A DNA stretch of 64,000 nucleotides, taken from NCBI GenBank assembly GCA_963678445.1, contig OY782877.1, positions 1,984,001 to 2,048,000 of the forward strand, read 5' to 3'. Below are positions 9,601 through 16,746 of the stretch, in pieces; the first letter of the stretch is position 1, and every line of letters begins with the position of its first letter. A program made the translations under genes and the position numbers. A model generated the notes under the pieces. That model was not told the DNA's origin. It saw nothing but the letters and a program-made list of their open reading frames with translations, and did no database searches. This stretch comes from G963678445 sp963678445. GTDB lineage: Bacteria; Hydrogenedentota; Hydrogenedentia; Hydrogenedentales; G963678445.

Positions 9601-9785
9601 ACGGTTTCCAACCAGGTAAAGGTGATGTCACCTGCGTTCCGCATAGTAGTGATTATAACCCGCAGGATTGGAAGATTGAATTGAGCGAGCTATTGCGCCT
9701 CATTCAGTTCTTCAACAGCCAGGGCTACTATACCTGCGTGAATATTGGTGAAGACAACTTCTGTGTAGGAGCCTCTGCGAAATAG
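3642..9785 (+). CDS. giant secreted glycine-rich protein with two tandem modules, five PKD domains, EGEGE linker and dockerin-like tail
   Basis: About 2,047 residues. A signal peptide (hydrophobic CIAVLALFAAVCAHG) precedes two tandem modules of about 700 residues. Each starts VYESTG/IYESDG..LGDL, carries PLSIAA, then a long Gly-rich region with near-pure polyglycine, and closes with LAARGLL and GMVKLH segments. Five PKD repeats follow (WxWxFGDGS...HTY...GTYTVSLTV; codons for about 8070-9370). Seven tandem EGEGE units come next. The C-terminus has two EF-hand/dockerin-like motifs (loop DQDGDSQIELSE plus helix LLRVIQLFN, then a second IELSELLRLIQFFN). The protein is probably extracellular or surface-bound; PKD domains suggest protein or carbohydrate contacts. 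The ATG at 3642 is preferred over 3627 because GGAG lies nine bases upstream. A terminator follows. No enzymatic domain is seen. Confidence 0.88.
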   Translation: MRRMVAGRIGKTFGVCCIAVLALFAAVCAHGDVYESTGVLGDLVVIEGETIIIDTGASPPTFYVEAYPVGGMYKGRVDGGVAVFDFESVEIDPGVSITVTGSRPLSIAARSDIIIGSSFDVSVGRCGGGVGGVGGPGASGGAGGTGGSGGSGGDGGVGGKGGSVEKEGDAWVSSPGEAGTLGTSGTAGAPGSNGLTGGSNPDATGGRGGAGYGNEASAGGLGGAGGVNNDGAGVGGSGATVVGKGGPASEHFGKGGTLVDVPDWLGIDAKYGLSGKDGDPLIGTKAKDGEEPDSSNATQGAAGAVGSPGADAVFVANADTLELAAGPGGGGGGGGAGGGGGGGGGGGGGGGGGGGGGGGASTYIQSFTLFKIPYPETKVGGGGGGGGASGRGGSGGSGGGGGGGGSAGEEGGTGAAGANGIGQAGGAGGDGNSALDIVGDIALDGDGGDGGIGGSGAYGGSGGRGGSGGSGGLGGSGASGGGCILFAARGLLELKENVVINISAGLPVVGQAGVGGGASTNGASGASRMEGGAGGESGRMPVLPISLATAKGGDGGRGGAGGDGGRGASGGAGGAGGRGGYGAPGMVKLHGSVIKVAQGPDGAKIVADNAGGSASEQNGRFTHISNMTDAARSANQPQFSTTYLVSGAAKNDAMLKGFNSFILQKTPFIPNLEGGAAPNGWCLPSYWNQEEVEALPATGTIEAVEYRLFPSIFEGFDQLVITNTSETETVEQITIHAGSNRARLIRGENRNAGELLPGQSWTMTLPTDMALTVDLEGEGAGSTGSIYESDGHLGDLLVDSGSIAIDTGMPGGAAGGMDVNGTYYQARIDIRPETGEEVAVFEFQEVAVGAVSVSISGQRPLSIAAKGDMDWNAALVAPAGLLGGGLGGGGGTGGTGGLGGAGGLGGTGGEGGTGGVGGGSLEVRGAQGNGADGTSGLAGAVGTAGTTGSVGYSGDSGSVGQYGFAASGARGLGGSGAGEVAGGFGGQAGAGGAEAAGGAGKDLKTGAVVVGSAGDDGSSNAGVAGASGGDEGAPTAGTQGMTGEIGGNAAYASITTLANSLELVAGHGGGGGGGGSGGGGGGGGGGGGGGSGGSGGGGGSGAAYDGLLGYGAFRTNGGAGGAGAIGADGTRNANTTWPSSPAGGGSGATGGIGGNGGTGAPGGVGGNGGQGGNGGGAIVLAARGLLHLGESCVLDVSASLPDGGATGSSSGASPVAPTDGSSGIDGKDGGTRGKANFADFSAGNGGAGGDGGRGGDGASGASGGRGGDGAAGGYGVPGMVKLHASVIVAEGAEVRANNGASEAPEHSGACTIISNMNATARTAHLPAAGTNSLLVGFSNHDPLLKGTNPFDGASTPMLPDLLGGPATRGWCQADYWNKDLENPAFNVDNGLEYRVFRNSTSESVFAGYDQILIRNTSTTETATDVQLSIGAATFRLIDGKEGVAGTLEPGQTWTTTFQAGAQVTVPNATGTGGTGDGPTADFTVSAAAGAAPFVAIFTDASTAGTEPISRWLWDFGDGSTSEDQNPIHTYVNEGAYDVSLTVFTEVGSSVIRKEGFIEAVAPGMPIAAFTAMPTTGIRPLTVQFADTSSAGTSPITAWQWNFGDGSTSNTQSPSHTYTSAGTYTVSLTVTTAVGSNTHTADNLITVQDQQAPDAYFTAGPTTGEGSLQVYFVDRSTAGTSPITSWEWSFGDGSSSTESSPTHTYASEGTYTVSLTVTSAHGSDTHEAANLIVVSAVTEAPIALFTASPTAGNAPLQVSFSDQSAAGTSPITSWQWNFGDTSTSTEPNPIHTYSSEGTYTVSLTVTTADGTDTRTIPNLISVGEGVEPPVAAFTASPTSGDAPLAVNFTDQSAPGTSAITSWQWTFGDGSTSTEKNPAHTYTSEGTYTVSLTVTTADGTNSKTIANLISVAATTEGEGEEGEGEEGEGEEGEGEEGEGEEGEGEEGEGELTHHAADQDGDSQIELSELLRVIQLFNLAEFSCNANTEDGFQPGKGDVTCVPHSSDYNPQDWKIELSELLRLIQFFNSQGYYTCVNIGEDNFCVGASAK
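4623..4718 (+). repeat. GGT/GGC polyglycine trinucleotide tract
   Basis: Nearly uninterrupted GGT and GGC codons encode about thirty glycines, broken by one Ala. A second, shorter tract is near 6842-6930. Length changes would stay in frame. Confidence 0.8.
9381..9485 (+). repeat. 15-bp tandem repeat encoding EGEGE linker
   Basis: Seven in-frame copies of a unit close to GAAGGCGAAGGCGAG encode a highly acidic linker between the PKD region and the dockerin-like tail. The same kind of linker, less regular, is in the protein at 22206. Confidence 0.9.
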
Positions 9786-9810
9786 CGCATAGGAAACCAT
9801 TTTTAGTAGA

Positions 9811-9841
9811 CCCGGGCGGGTATAATCCTGCCCGGGTTTTT
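9811..9841 (+). terminator. rho-independent terminator
   Basis: A 10-bp stem (CCCGGGCGGG / CCTGCCCGGG, one G-T pair) with a TATAAT loop is followed directly by TTTTT. It lies 25 bp after the stop of the giant gene and before the convergent barrel gene. Confidence 0.9.
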
Positions 9842-9853
9842 AATTTTCGGGAG

Positions 9854-10693
9854 TTATTTAAAAAAATATCGCCAGCCAATCGTAAATGCAGCGCCGTTAA
9901 AATCCTGGCGCTGATCCGAAAAAAAATTATACCCGCCATTAAAGACAAGCACACTGTTTTTGCTCCAGGGAATATCTACCCCCGCATTCACATTCAAACT
10001 CGGTAATAGCCAGTCCTCTTTAAGGCGAATGGAAACGAGATCTTTTATGGGGCCCATGCCCAGTTGAACGCGTGCGGAGAATCCGGCATGGGTCCAGGTC
10101 AGGCGTGTGCCCAAGGCGGGCTTGGCCGCGCGTAGACGCTCCAGAAAACTTTCATAGTGTTTCAGTGCAACCGCACCTAAAGGATAGTAATCCAGGTCCA
10201 GGCCAATATAGAGTGCCTTTCGATAGATCCTTATATCCGTGTGAAGTGGCAATCCCAGCAAAAGAGAGGCGTCACGGGATTGTGTATGCACGACTCCCTC
10301 GGAAAAGCCTGCATGTACCGATAACGCCAGATGCTCATTGAGCAGTTTGCCTGCCGCGATCTGCGGTGGCCACAACAAGCCGTTATCGCGCATATCGGTA
10401 AACGTTTTCACTTCATCAAAGCCGGGAGCAATGGTACATAACGCCGGTTCCAAATAGGTCTTAATCAATTTTTCCCGCTCTAGTTTGGGATAGGCGTTAA
10501 CCATGCCCAATATGAAAAACCAGGAGCGGGGTTTCTCAAGTTCTATCTTCTTAAATTCATTAGAAGGAATCTGAAAGTCTTGTTTTGGGATCGTGGTAGT
10601 TTCCATAGCAAAGGCAACGTGCGCAAAACCACTTAAGAGCAAAAGCAGACATACGCCCCCACGCTGTGTTGCAGCAATACCCATGCGCAGCAT
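9854..10693 (-). CDS. predicted outer-membrane beta-barrel-like protein, unknown function
   Basis: This 279-residue protein has a clear signal peptide (VCLLLLLSGFAHVAFA). The C-terminal half is rich in alternating hydrophobic strands (LYIGLDLDYYPLGAV, ARVQLGMG, VLVFNGGYNFF) and ends in GWRYFFK, close to the aromatic-terminated last strand of outer-membrane barrels. I do not recognise a family. An alternative ATG at 10684 is possible, since the G-rich site upstream is too close to 10693. It stands alone, convergent with the giant surface-protein gene and divergent from the lipoprotein gene at 10980. Confidence 0.65.
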   Translation of the reverse strand: MLRMGIAATQRGGVCLLLLLSGFAHVAFAMETTTIPKQDFQIPSNEFKKIELEKPRSWFFILGMVNAYPKLEREKLIKTYLEPALCTIAPGFDEVKTFTDMRDNGLLWPPQIAAGKLLNEHLALSVHAGFSEGVVHTQSRDASLLLGLPLHTDIRIYRKALYIGLDLDYYPLGAVALKHYESFLERLRAAKPALGTRLTWTHAGFSARVQLGMGPIKDLVSIRLKEDWLLPSLNVNAGVDIPWSKNSVLVFNGGYNFFSDQRQDFNGAAFTIGWRYFFK

Positions 10694-10979
10694 TTCCCCC
10701 CGGGTGCCGATATAGCCCCACCTGAAATTTTTTCTGAAAAAGCAGCCTCTCTAGAGAAATTTAAAACCCATTTTAGTGTAGCAAAAAAGGTGGGTTTTGT
10801 CTGGCGGAAAGGATGCGACCTGAATAGCATTTACAATCGTCCTGTTCCCAGGTATGATCAAGACAGCACTTAACGGTAGGCGGAAAGTGCTATGAGAGAG
10901 TAGTTTTAAACGTTTAATTGAGGCGGACTATCCTTTTTAGTCGTCGTCCAGACCATTTTTAGAAGTAGGTACGAAGATT

Positions 10980-11645
10980 ATGTATAGATGGGTAAGTATA
11001 CTTGTTCTGCTCGCTGTGGCTTTGGTGGGATGCAATAGTGAAAATCCGTGGTGGAAGCGACGTCCTCCTGAGAATCCACCCATTAGTAAAGAGGCGCTTC
11101 AGGCGGAGTTGCGCCCAAAACTTGCACCGTTACGCGCTGCCTTGAATGCTCCCAATGAGGAACAGGCGGTGATATCCGATGTGCAAAGACGGGAAATCAT
11201 GACAGCCTTGACTCAGGCGCAGGCAGAACATGGGGAGGAAAAAGCGGCCCAGGGGGTCTTTCGTGATTTGGCCGATGAAGTTTCCTCCCTTGCACGCGAT
11301 GCTGCAACAGCGGAGTATTGGAGATTGGTTCAGACTTGTATAGATGTTTACGAAGTGCTGAACATGGAAAGCTACACACTGAAACGTCTGGATGCGCGCG
11401 CCAAAGAAATGTTGGGGCGCCCCAAAGTGGAGGTGCAGGGTTTTCTCGAAGATAAGAACCACGACGATATATACGTTTTTCTCAAACTCACGGATCGCCG
11501 CACCGGCAAAGTAACGAAGGTGCAGGCGCGCGAAGGGGAAGAGTTTAATGATCTACGTCTTGTAGAGATTATCGGACGGAACAAGCAAGTGCGATTTGAG
11601 TACCTTAAAATAGAAGGCCTGTTCTTTATTGTAGAAGGTATTTAA
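10980..11645 (+). CDS. predicted lipoprotein, unknown function
   Basis: This 221-residue protein has a short N-terminal hydrophobic segment ending in the lipobox LVGC (Cys18), so it is probably lipid-anchored in the envelope. After a Pro-rich stretch comes a long charged helical region (about residues 38-150), which may be coiled coil. The C-terminal 70 residues look like a small beta domain (KVEVQGFLED...RTGKVTKVQAREGEEF...VEIIG) resembling the small periplasmic beta domains of secretion or pilus accessory lipoproteins. That comparison is only by appearance. No partner gene is adjacent. Confidence 0.72.
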   Translation: MYRWVSILVLLAVALVGCNSENPWWKRRPPENPPISKEALQAELRPKLAPLRAALNAPNEEQAVISDVQRREIMTALTQAQAEHGEEKAAQGVFRDLADEVSSLARDAATAEYWRLVQTCIDVYEVLNMESYTLKRLDARAKEMLGRPKVEVQGFLEDKNHDDIYVFLKLTDRRTGKVTKVQAREGEEFNDLRLVEIIGRNKQVRFEYLKIEGLFFIVEGI

Positions 11646-11722
11646 CAAGGCCTGCATCAGTTTCCAGGTTGTAAATCTTTTAAAAAATCCTAGAGCAATT
11701 TGATTCTGTTTTTAGAAAAGGT

Positions 11723-11758
11723 GGGGGGGAACTTTTTGCGGGCAAAAAGTTCCCCCCC
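11723..11758 (-). terminator. hairpin of the recurrent terminator-like family, copy 2
   Basis: A perfect 17-bp inverted repeat (seven G, AACTTTTTGC, two-base loop, then the complement) lies 7 bp beyond the stop of the minus-strand isomerase gene. Read on that strand it is followed by CACCTTTTCTAAAAAC, similar to the tails of the other copies. Confidence 0.55.
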
Positions 11759-11764
11759 GAAAAA

Positions 11765-12733
11765 TTATACGCCTGCTTTGGCGATGCATTCCTGCATTTT
11801 GCGCAGGCCGGTTTCCGAAACTGTCTTCGGATCCTGCTCCCAATACTCCCGCTTGAAGATTTCCAACGAGAGCGTGCGTCGATAGCCAATAGCATATAGG
11901 TCTTTCAAAATTTGCGACAAGGGCAGGATGCCATCCCCTGGATAGAGGCGGTCCTTGTCGCCCTGCTGCTCACGCGGCACATCGCCGGGCACATCGTTCC
12001 AATGGAAATTTGCAATGAGATCGCCCTGGATTAGCTTCAGACCGTTGAAGCCCGAATCTCCCCGGAAAATATGAAAGGTATCCGCGACAAGGCAGGCATT
12101 TTCATCGTTAGTATCCAGCGCCACTCCACAGGCCTGCCCCAAGCGATGTATCCCCTTGAAAAATCCGACAAATTCAAAGGCGACTTTGATGCCAAACTCT
12201 TCCCGACCGATTTTCATCAGCTCACGGTAACAGTGCGTGGCCCAAGGCAAATCAAAATCGGCCCGATCCGGTGCAGGGATGGCCGCCACATGTTCCGAAC
12301 CAATCGCCGCACACATACGCATCCGGTTTCGCGTAGCCGCCAACGATTCCTCAAAGGCCTCCGGAGTTGCTGGCATACAGTCCCACAGCCCAATCACATT
12401 GGGTACAAACAGTCCCCGATCCCGAATTTGTGCACCCAAGGCCTTCAGATCCCCGCCCGCCTTTTCATAATTCGCCAAATCCCCCACCCACGGCTCAATC
12501 GCATCCCAACCCGCCTCCGCCGTCACCTTAATCTTGTCCTCCAGCGACGCCGGACGAATTGTGCTCGTATTCATACACAACGGCCACGGACTCAAGCCCT
12601 TCTGATAGCGCTTTGACGCCGGTCCTGTCGGTTTATTTTGAGGTGTTGTTTCCTGTGCTTTAGTTGCTGTAGCTGCCAGGCCCGCACCTACTGCAGACGC
12701 CAAAAAAATACGCCGATTCATATCCATTGTCAT
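11765..12733 (-). CDS. secreted sugar-phosphate isomerase/epimerase-like TIM-barrel protein (AP endonuclease 2 family)
   Basis: This 322-residue protein starts with a Tat-type signal (NRRIFLASAVGAG, twin Arg, ends about residue 27), suggesting folded export to the periplasm. The remainder is a xylose-isomerase-like TIM barrel. Likely metal ligands sit in order: Glu in AFEFVGF, Asp in VADTFHIF, His in NFHWNDVPGD and Glu in LSLEIF. Such proteins bind a divalent metal and isomerise or epimerise sugars. The ATG at 12733 has GAGGATT eight bases upstream. A second family member without signal is at 18536. The substrate is unknown. Confidence 0.82.
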   Translation of the reverse strand: MTMDMNRRIFLASAVGAGLAATATKAQETTPQNKPTGPASKRYQKGLSPWPLCMNTSTIRPASLEDKIKVTAEAGWDAIEPWVGDLANYEKAGGDLKALGAQIRDRGLFVPNVIGLWDCMPATPEAFEESLAATRNRMRMCAAIGSEHVAAIPAPDRADFDLPWATHCYRELMKIGREEFGIKVAFEFVGFFKGIHRLGQACGVALDTNDENACLVADTFHIFRGDSGFNGLKLIQGDLIANFHWNDVPGDVPREQQGDKDRLYPGDGILPLSQILKDLYAIGYRRTLSLEIFKREYWEQDPKTVSETGLRKMQECIAKAGV

Positions 12734-12910
12734 ACTGAAATCCTCACTGATTGATGCCAGATAAAAAAAGTCCCGGCCCTTTTGATTATGGAATTAATCC
12801 ATCCGCTAACCAGCCTAGCTTTTTTCTAAAGAAAAGGCAACTCTCTACAAAGGGCTCCATGAAACCAAAGGTTATACCGATTTGAGTATGAAATAGATGA
12901 CGTAGATTCT

Positions 12911-12998
12911 GAATGCTCTCATGAAAAACAAAATTTCCGCTGAAGTCACGAACGCCGAGAAAAATATCTATTGCGTGTGGCGCTGAGCGTTTTAATGC
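12911..12998 (+). repeat. dispersed intergenic repeat (copy 3, degenerate)
   Basis: Recognisable pieces are CATGAAAAACAAAATTT in the body and ATTGCGTGTGGCGCTGAG near the 3' end. The terminal motif is decayed to GCGTTTTAATG. Confidence 0.45.
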
Positions 12999-13327
12999 GA
13001 AAAGGCTGTAAAAATAGCGATATAGGGAAGCGTGTACGGGTAAAAACGTAATAAAGGTTTTTTTATACGAATTTGGCTTGACAAAATGAATGATTTGATC
13101 AATACTAAAAACATAGATAGTTTAAGAAGACAGAAGGACAACCAATAAGGATATGTAAAGAATTAAATACGTAAAATATAAATAACAAAAAGTCTTTAAA
13201 ATCAGCCCGTTATGGCGACGTGTGTGTAGTTATTTTAAAACGGTAGCGATACATGCCCGAGGGAGTTGTGTCTTTTTATAGGGAATTTCCGTGTTCACAA
13301 AGGCACATACTAGGATTGCAAAAGAAA

Positions 13328-13373
13328 GAAAAGTAAACCGCGTCTATCGTGGTATGTAGAGGGTTTACTTTTC
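13328..13373 (+). promoter_or_regulatory. stem-loop in the leader of the paralogue pair
   Basis: GAAAAGTAAACC and GGTTTACTTTTC form a perfect 12-bp stem around a 22-nt loop, ending 15 bp before the AAGGAG ribosome site of the gene at 13404. The sequence is AT-rich and has no T-run, so an mRNA-stability or translation-control structure is likelier than a terminator. This is inference. Confidence 0.4.
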
Positions 13374-13403
13374 AAAAGAGTCACAGAAAAGGAGATTGTT
13401 CGA

Positions 13404-14612
13404 ATGAAGAAGAAATATATAAAAACCCTTTCCATAGCCCTTTTGCTGGCTGTTCCTGTTCTTTGTTGCACCGACGCCATGGCGTGGGAATACTACCGTT
13501 TTCCATGGGCCAACGCTGGGCATTATGCGGCGTATGACAACACAAATGGTTACGTCAAAGGTGGCCCGCAATTTGGTGAATATGGACATCCTGTTTACGA
13601 CTCCGCGATTACTGCTGGTGCCCCCAACCCTATTTGGAATCAAACCGAAGTTTTTGGGTCTGCGACGTGGTCATGGTACGACTGCCTGGAGGGAAACTAT
13701 CATTGGAATCTGGCCATAACCAACCCAAGTAATCTGGACTGTACTTTCACCAGCAATAGATTGATTCTGCGGGTTTTCAAGATGGATGGCACGAAAGCGA
13801 CGGATGGCGTAAGCGGGACTGAGATAGAAAATGTTGGGGCTTATTTGGATAACAAAAAACTAATTAATACTAATCCAAGCAACACGTCAATTCAATGGAA
13901 TGCAAATGCAGATGAGTTTTATCTTGCAATACCGGCGGGGCAGACTTTAATAGTATCATCCCGTGACATTTTTAATGCTGCCTATTTTGGCGCAAACGCG
14001 AGCCGATTTGGCCAAATCCACGTATCGCTTGACTTGGTTTCGGAGTCCATTGATTTCAAAATGGTGATGAACGGCGAACTGGATGCATGGGTGCGGACTG
14101 AAGGCTCCTCTACTGATGCGGGTGTAGATGTAGATGGGAAAGCCCCTTTGCTGGAAGAGCATCAGTGGAATACAGTGCAATACACGCCTTTGTGGTCTGG
14201 CAATCGCGTGTCGGGCGATGAGCACATGTTTTTGCCTTATTTTTATACCAAGTGTGACAAGACGAATGAAAAGGCAGGTTTTGCAACCGCAATTTATTTA
14301 AGAGGCCAACCTGTTCAAAAAACGTATACGCTATCAATCTTTGATGAGGATGGAGCTCTGTATAATGATACGTCTTATACAATAACATTGGATCCTTATA
14401 AGACGTATTACTTCTTGGTGAGCCAGTACCTTCCAGCAAGCACCACAGAGGCAAAAGGGACCATTAGCATAACGGGTGAACAACCCGCAGCCTTGGCGGT
14501 CCATTTCAGGATTGCATTTGAGGATGATGCTAACGCTGGTACACTCAGATATACCTCTACGCATGCCGTTCCATTCAAGTTTCTAGGAGCGGCGTCTGCT
14601 GCATCAAATTAA
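13404..14612 (+). CDS. secreted protein of unknown family, paralogue 1
   Basis: This 402-residue protein has a signal peptide (KTLSIALLLAVPVLCCTDAMA) and no domain I recognise. Conserved with its downstream neighbour are FPWANAGHYA, GGPQFGEYGH.VYDS, WYDCLEG.YHW, EQ-type HQW.TVQY segments, a TYTL..(F/C)(D/E)EDG block and the end HAVPF.F(L/M)GA. The pattern of beta-prone segments suggests two or more beta-sandwich domains outside the cytoplasm. The AAGGAG site lies 10 bases before the ATG. It forms a tandem duplicate pair with 14724-15887, probably one transcript. Confidence 0.8.
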   Translation: MKKKYIKTLSIALLLAVPVLCCTDAMAWEYYRFPWANAGHYAAYDNTNGYVKGGPQFGEYGHPVYDSAITAGAPNPIWNQTEVFGSATWSWYDCLEGNYHWNLAITNPSNLDCTFTSNRLILRVFKMDGTKATDGVSGTEIENVGAYLDNKKLINTNPSNTSIQWNANADEFYLAIPAGQTLIVSSRDIFNAAYFGANASRFGQIHVSLDLVSESIDFKMVMNGELDAWVRTEGSSTDAGVDVDGKAPLLEEHQWNTVQYTPLWSGNRVSGDEHMFLPYFYTKCDKTNEKAGFATAIYLRGQPVQKTYTLSIFDEDGALYNDTSYTITLDPYKTYYFLVSQYLPASTTEAKGTISITGEQPAALAVHFRIAFEDDANAGTLRYTSTHAVPFKFLGAASAASN

Positions 14613-14723
14613 ACCGCTATGGATGCCAGTTTATATGGCGCTGATATGCCGCGGTTTTGATAATGCGATGTCGAGGTAATTTTGTGTCAGCGATCTCGAA
14701 ATCAACAATGAAGGAAAGTTGCA

Positions 14724-15887
14724 ATGCAAAAGAAAAAAATTAGCTATATGTTTTTTTGGGTTGGTGTTTTTGTTTGTGCTCCTATGCTTACGGCAACGAG
14801 TCAAGTTGCTTATATTTTTCCGTGGGCCAACGCCGGACATTATGCACCCTATAACAGCGGCCCTCTCCATGGTGGCCCTCAGTTTGGTGAATATGGGCAT
14901 GCTGTTTATGATTCAAAGCTTTTCCTAGGAGCTAATCCGATTTGGGATGAAGACCAGGTTTTCGAGAGTACAGGTATATCGTGGTACGACTGTCTTGAAG
15001 GGGATTATCACTGGAAACTTATTGTGACGAATCTAAATACAGAAAACCAGGCAGAAGGGGCACTTTTAAAGGTATATACAATCTCGGGAGAGCAAGCAGA
15101 CGCCAGTACGTTGATAGAAAATGATCCTAGGTTACTCCTCGAGACAAGCCCCGCATCGCCAAATGGCGTACGATGGCTTGGAGCGCCTGTGAACGGCTAT
15201 TACTTCGAAATTCCAGCAGGTGAAACACGCGAGATCACATCACGTGATATATTTAATCAAACTGTTTTTGCGGAAAGCGCTGCAGGTTTTGCTCAAATGC
15301 ATGCCACGCTAATGCTTGAGTGCAGTGCCGAAATGGAAACGATGATGGTAGGCGAACTGAGCTCTCGGCCACGCACACACTCGAGAGGAACTGGGACAGA
15401 TACTTCTCCGACTTCATCAGGCCTGATTCGGCATCAATGGGGAACGGTGCAATATGAAGGTTTTCCCACTACGGAATATGTTCCCAACAGTGATGAGTAT
15501 AGGATGCTACCCTATTTCCGTACTGAGAATGATGATTCGAATGAACACATTGGTTTTGCTACAGCGGTTCTATTGGTAAACCCAACGTCTAGCCAGCAGA
15601 CCTATACGCTGTGGCTGTGTGAAGAGGATGGGACGCCTTATTGCAGCGATCAAAGCATTACGCTTGCGCCGCATGAACAAAGCTACTTTTTGGCCAGTGA
15701 ATACCTTCCTTCTGAAAAAACGCCAGCAGAGGGATCGATCCACATCACAGGGGAATCCCCAATGGCAGTGGCAGTGAATTTCCGCTATGCGCGGAGAATC
15801 GCCGAATATGGCTGGCTAAAAGTACGTACAGATACGCATGCAGTACCGTTTGTATTTATGGGTGCGGCGCCGTCTGCGACGAATTGA
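14724..15887 (+). CDS. secreted protein of unknown family, paralogue 2
   Basis: This 387-residue protein aligns over its full length with the preceding one. It shares the same FPWANAGHY start after the signal peptide (ISYMFFWVGVFVCAPMLTATS), the same WYDCLEGDYHW motif and the same GSIHITGE and DTHAVPF endings. GAAGGAAAG precedes the ATG. The 111-bp gap to its neighbour holds no terminator, so both may be co-transcribed and end at the terminator at 15924. Function is unknown. Divergence between the copies is clear, so the duplication is not recent. Confidence 0.8.
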   Translation: MQKKKISYMFFWVGVFVCAPMLTATSQVAYIFPWANAGHYAPYNSGPLHGGPQFGEYGHAVYDSKLFLGANPIWDEDQVFESTGISWYDCLEGDYHWKLIVTNLNTENQAEGALLKVYTISGEQADASTLIENDPRLLLETSPASPNGVRWLGAPVNGYYFEIPAGETREITSRDIFNQTVFAESAAGFAQMHATLMLECSAEMETMMVGELSSRPRTHSRGTGTDTSPTSSGLIRHQWGTVQYEGFPTTEYVPNSDEYRMLPYFRTENDDSNEHIGFATAVLLVNPTSSQQTYTLWLCEEDGTPYCSDQSITLAPHEQSYFLASEYLPSEKTPAEGSIHITGESPMAVAVNFRYARRIAEYGWLKVRTDTHAVPFVFMGAAPSATN

Positions 15888-15923
15888 TTCATTGAAAGCA
15901 ATATAACCAAAAATTGCGTGAGT

Positions 15924-15957
15924 GCCTCTCGCCGTTATCGGCGGGGGGCTTTTTTGT
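15924..15957 (+). terminator. rho-independent terminator
   Basis: An 11-bp GC-rich stem (GCCTCTCGCCG / CGGCGGGGGGC with G-T pairs) with a TTAT loop is followed by TTTTTTG. It ends the paralogue operon. Confidence 0.9.
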
Positions 15958-16071
15958 TTTGTACGCTTGTGATTGGGGCAGGGGGAGGGTATGCTGGTTG
16001 GGGTGCGGTGTCGGGAGCTAAATTGAGTCGAATAGCCGGGTATGAAGATTGTTTTTGGGAGGGTGTTTGCC

Positions 16072-16746
16072 ATGTCGGATGGGGCTGTAGATTGGGGGAG
16101 GTTTTTGGCGCATGTGCCAAAGGGGGGCTGGGTGCTGGATTGTCGTTGTGTGGCGGGACAGGCGCGGGTGTTGAAGGAGGCGTTGCCGTCGTCGCGCTTG
16201 GTGGGGGTGATATGGCCGGGGGAGGATGTGGAGACGGTGGGGGCGGGTTATGATGCCTTGGTGGGTATGGATGGATTGGGGGGAATGACGGGATTTCCGT
16301 TTGCCTCGGAAGCGTTCGCGGGGGTGGTTGGGCTCGATGTGTTGTCGCGGTTGCGTTTGCCGGAGTTGTTTTTGAGCGAGGTGTGGCGGGTGTTGCAGTT
16401 AGGAGGGGGAATGATGTTGACGGCGCCGAATGTGCAGTTTTATAAGACGGTGGCGGGTTTGGCGGAAGGGCATTGGCGGTATGGTACGGGGGAGGAGTGG
16501 AATCATATCCGCTTCTATACGGCGTATGAAATATCAAAGCTGCTGGAAGGGAATGCTTGGGCCGAGTCGCGGTGCGGGGTGTTGAGAATGGTGGATGAAG
16601 AGGAAGCGCCTTTGGATAAGGAAGGATATATGCAGGTGGGAAGGGTGCGGCTGGGTCCGTTGGAAAAGGTTCAGTATGATCTGTTTCGTACAAAGGAAAT
16701 GGTGGCGCTGGCGGTGAAGGGTAAGGAAGAGGAATCGGAGGCGTGA
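16072..16746 (+). CDS. SAM-dependent methyltransferase-like protein in a glycosylation cluster
   Basis: About 224 residues. It has the layout of a Methyltransf_11/12 domain: strand 1 WVLDCRC in place of the usual glycine-rich loop, FPFASEAFAGVVGLDVLSRL (motif IV/post-I region), then LFLSEVWRVLQLGGGMMLTAPN matching the typical end of the fold. The motif I glycines are weak, so SAM binding could be altered. The ATG at 16072 is chosen because GGGAGGG lies eight bases upstream; 16042 lacks a ribosome site. The stop overlaps the GTG of the next gene, indicating translational coupling with the glycosyltransferase. Confidence 0.7.
   Translation: MSDGAVDWGRFLAHVPKGGWVLDCRCVAGQARVLKEALPSSRLVGVIWPGEDVETVGAGYDALVGMDGLGGMTGFPFASEAFAGVVGLDVLSRLRLPELFLSEVWRVLQLGGGMMLTAPNVQFYKTVAGLAEGHWRYGTGEEWNHIRFYTAYEISKLLEGNAWAESRCGVLRMVDEEEAPLDKEGYMQVGRVRLGPLEKVQYDLFRTKEMVALAVKGKEEESEA

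Larger units (their letters stand above)
12734..13403. other. 670-bp AT-rich non-coding interval with degenerate repeat copy and leader stem-loop
   Basis: No ORF with coding character is present. A degenerate copy of the dispersed repeat occupies about 12911-12998. TTGACA (13078-13083) with AATACT 17 bp later is the best promoter-like pair. The 3' end holds the stem-loop listed at 13328-13373. Confidence 0.4.
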
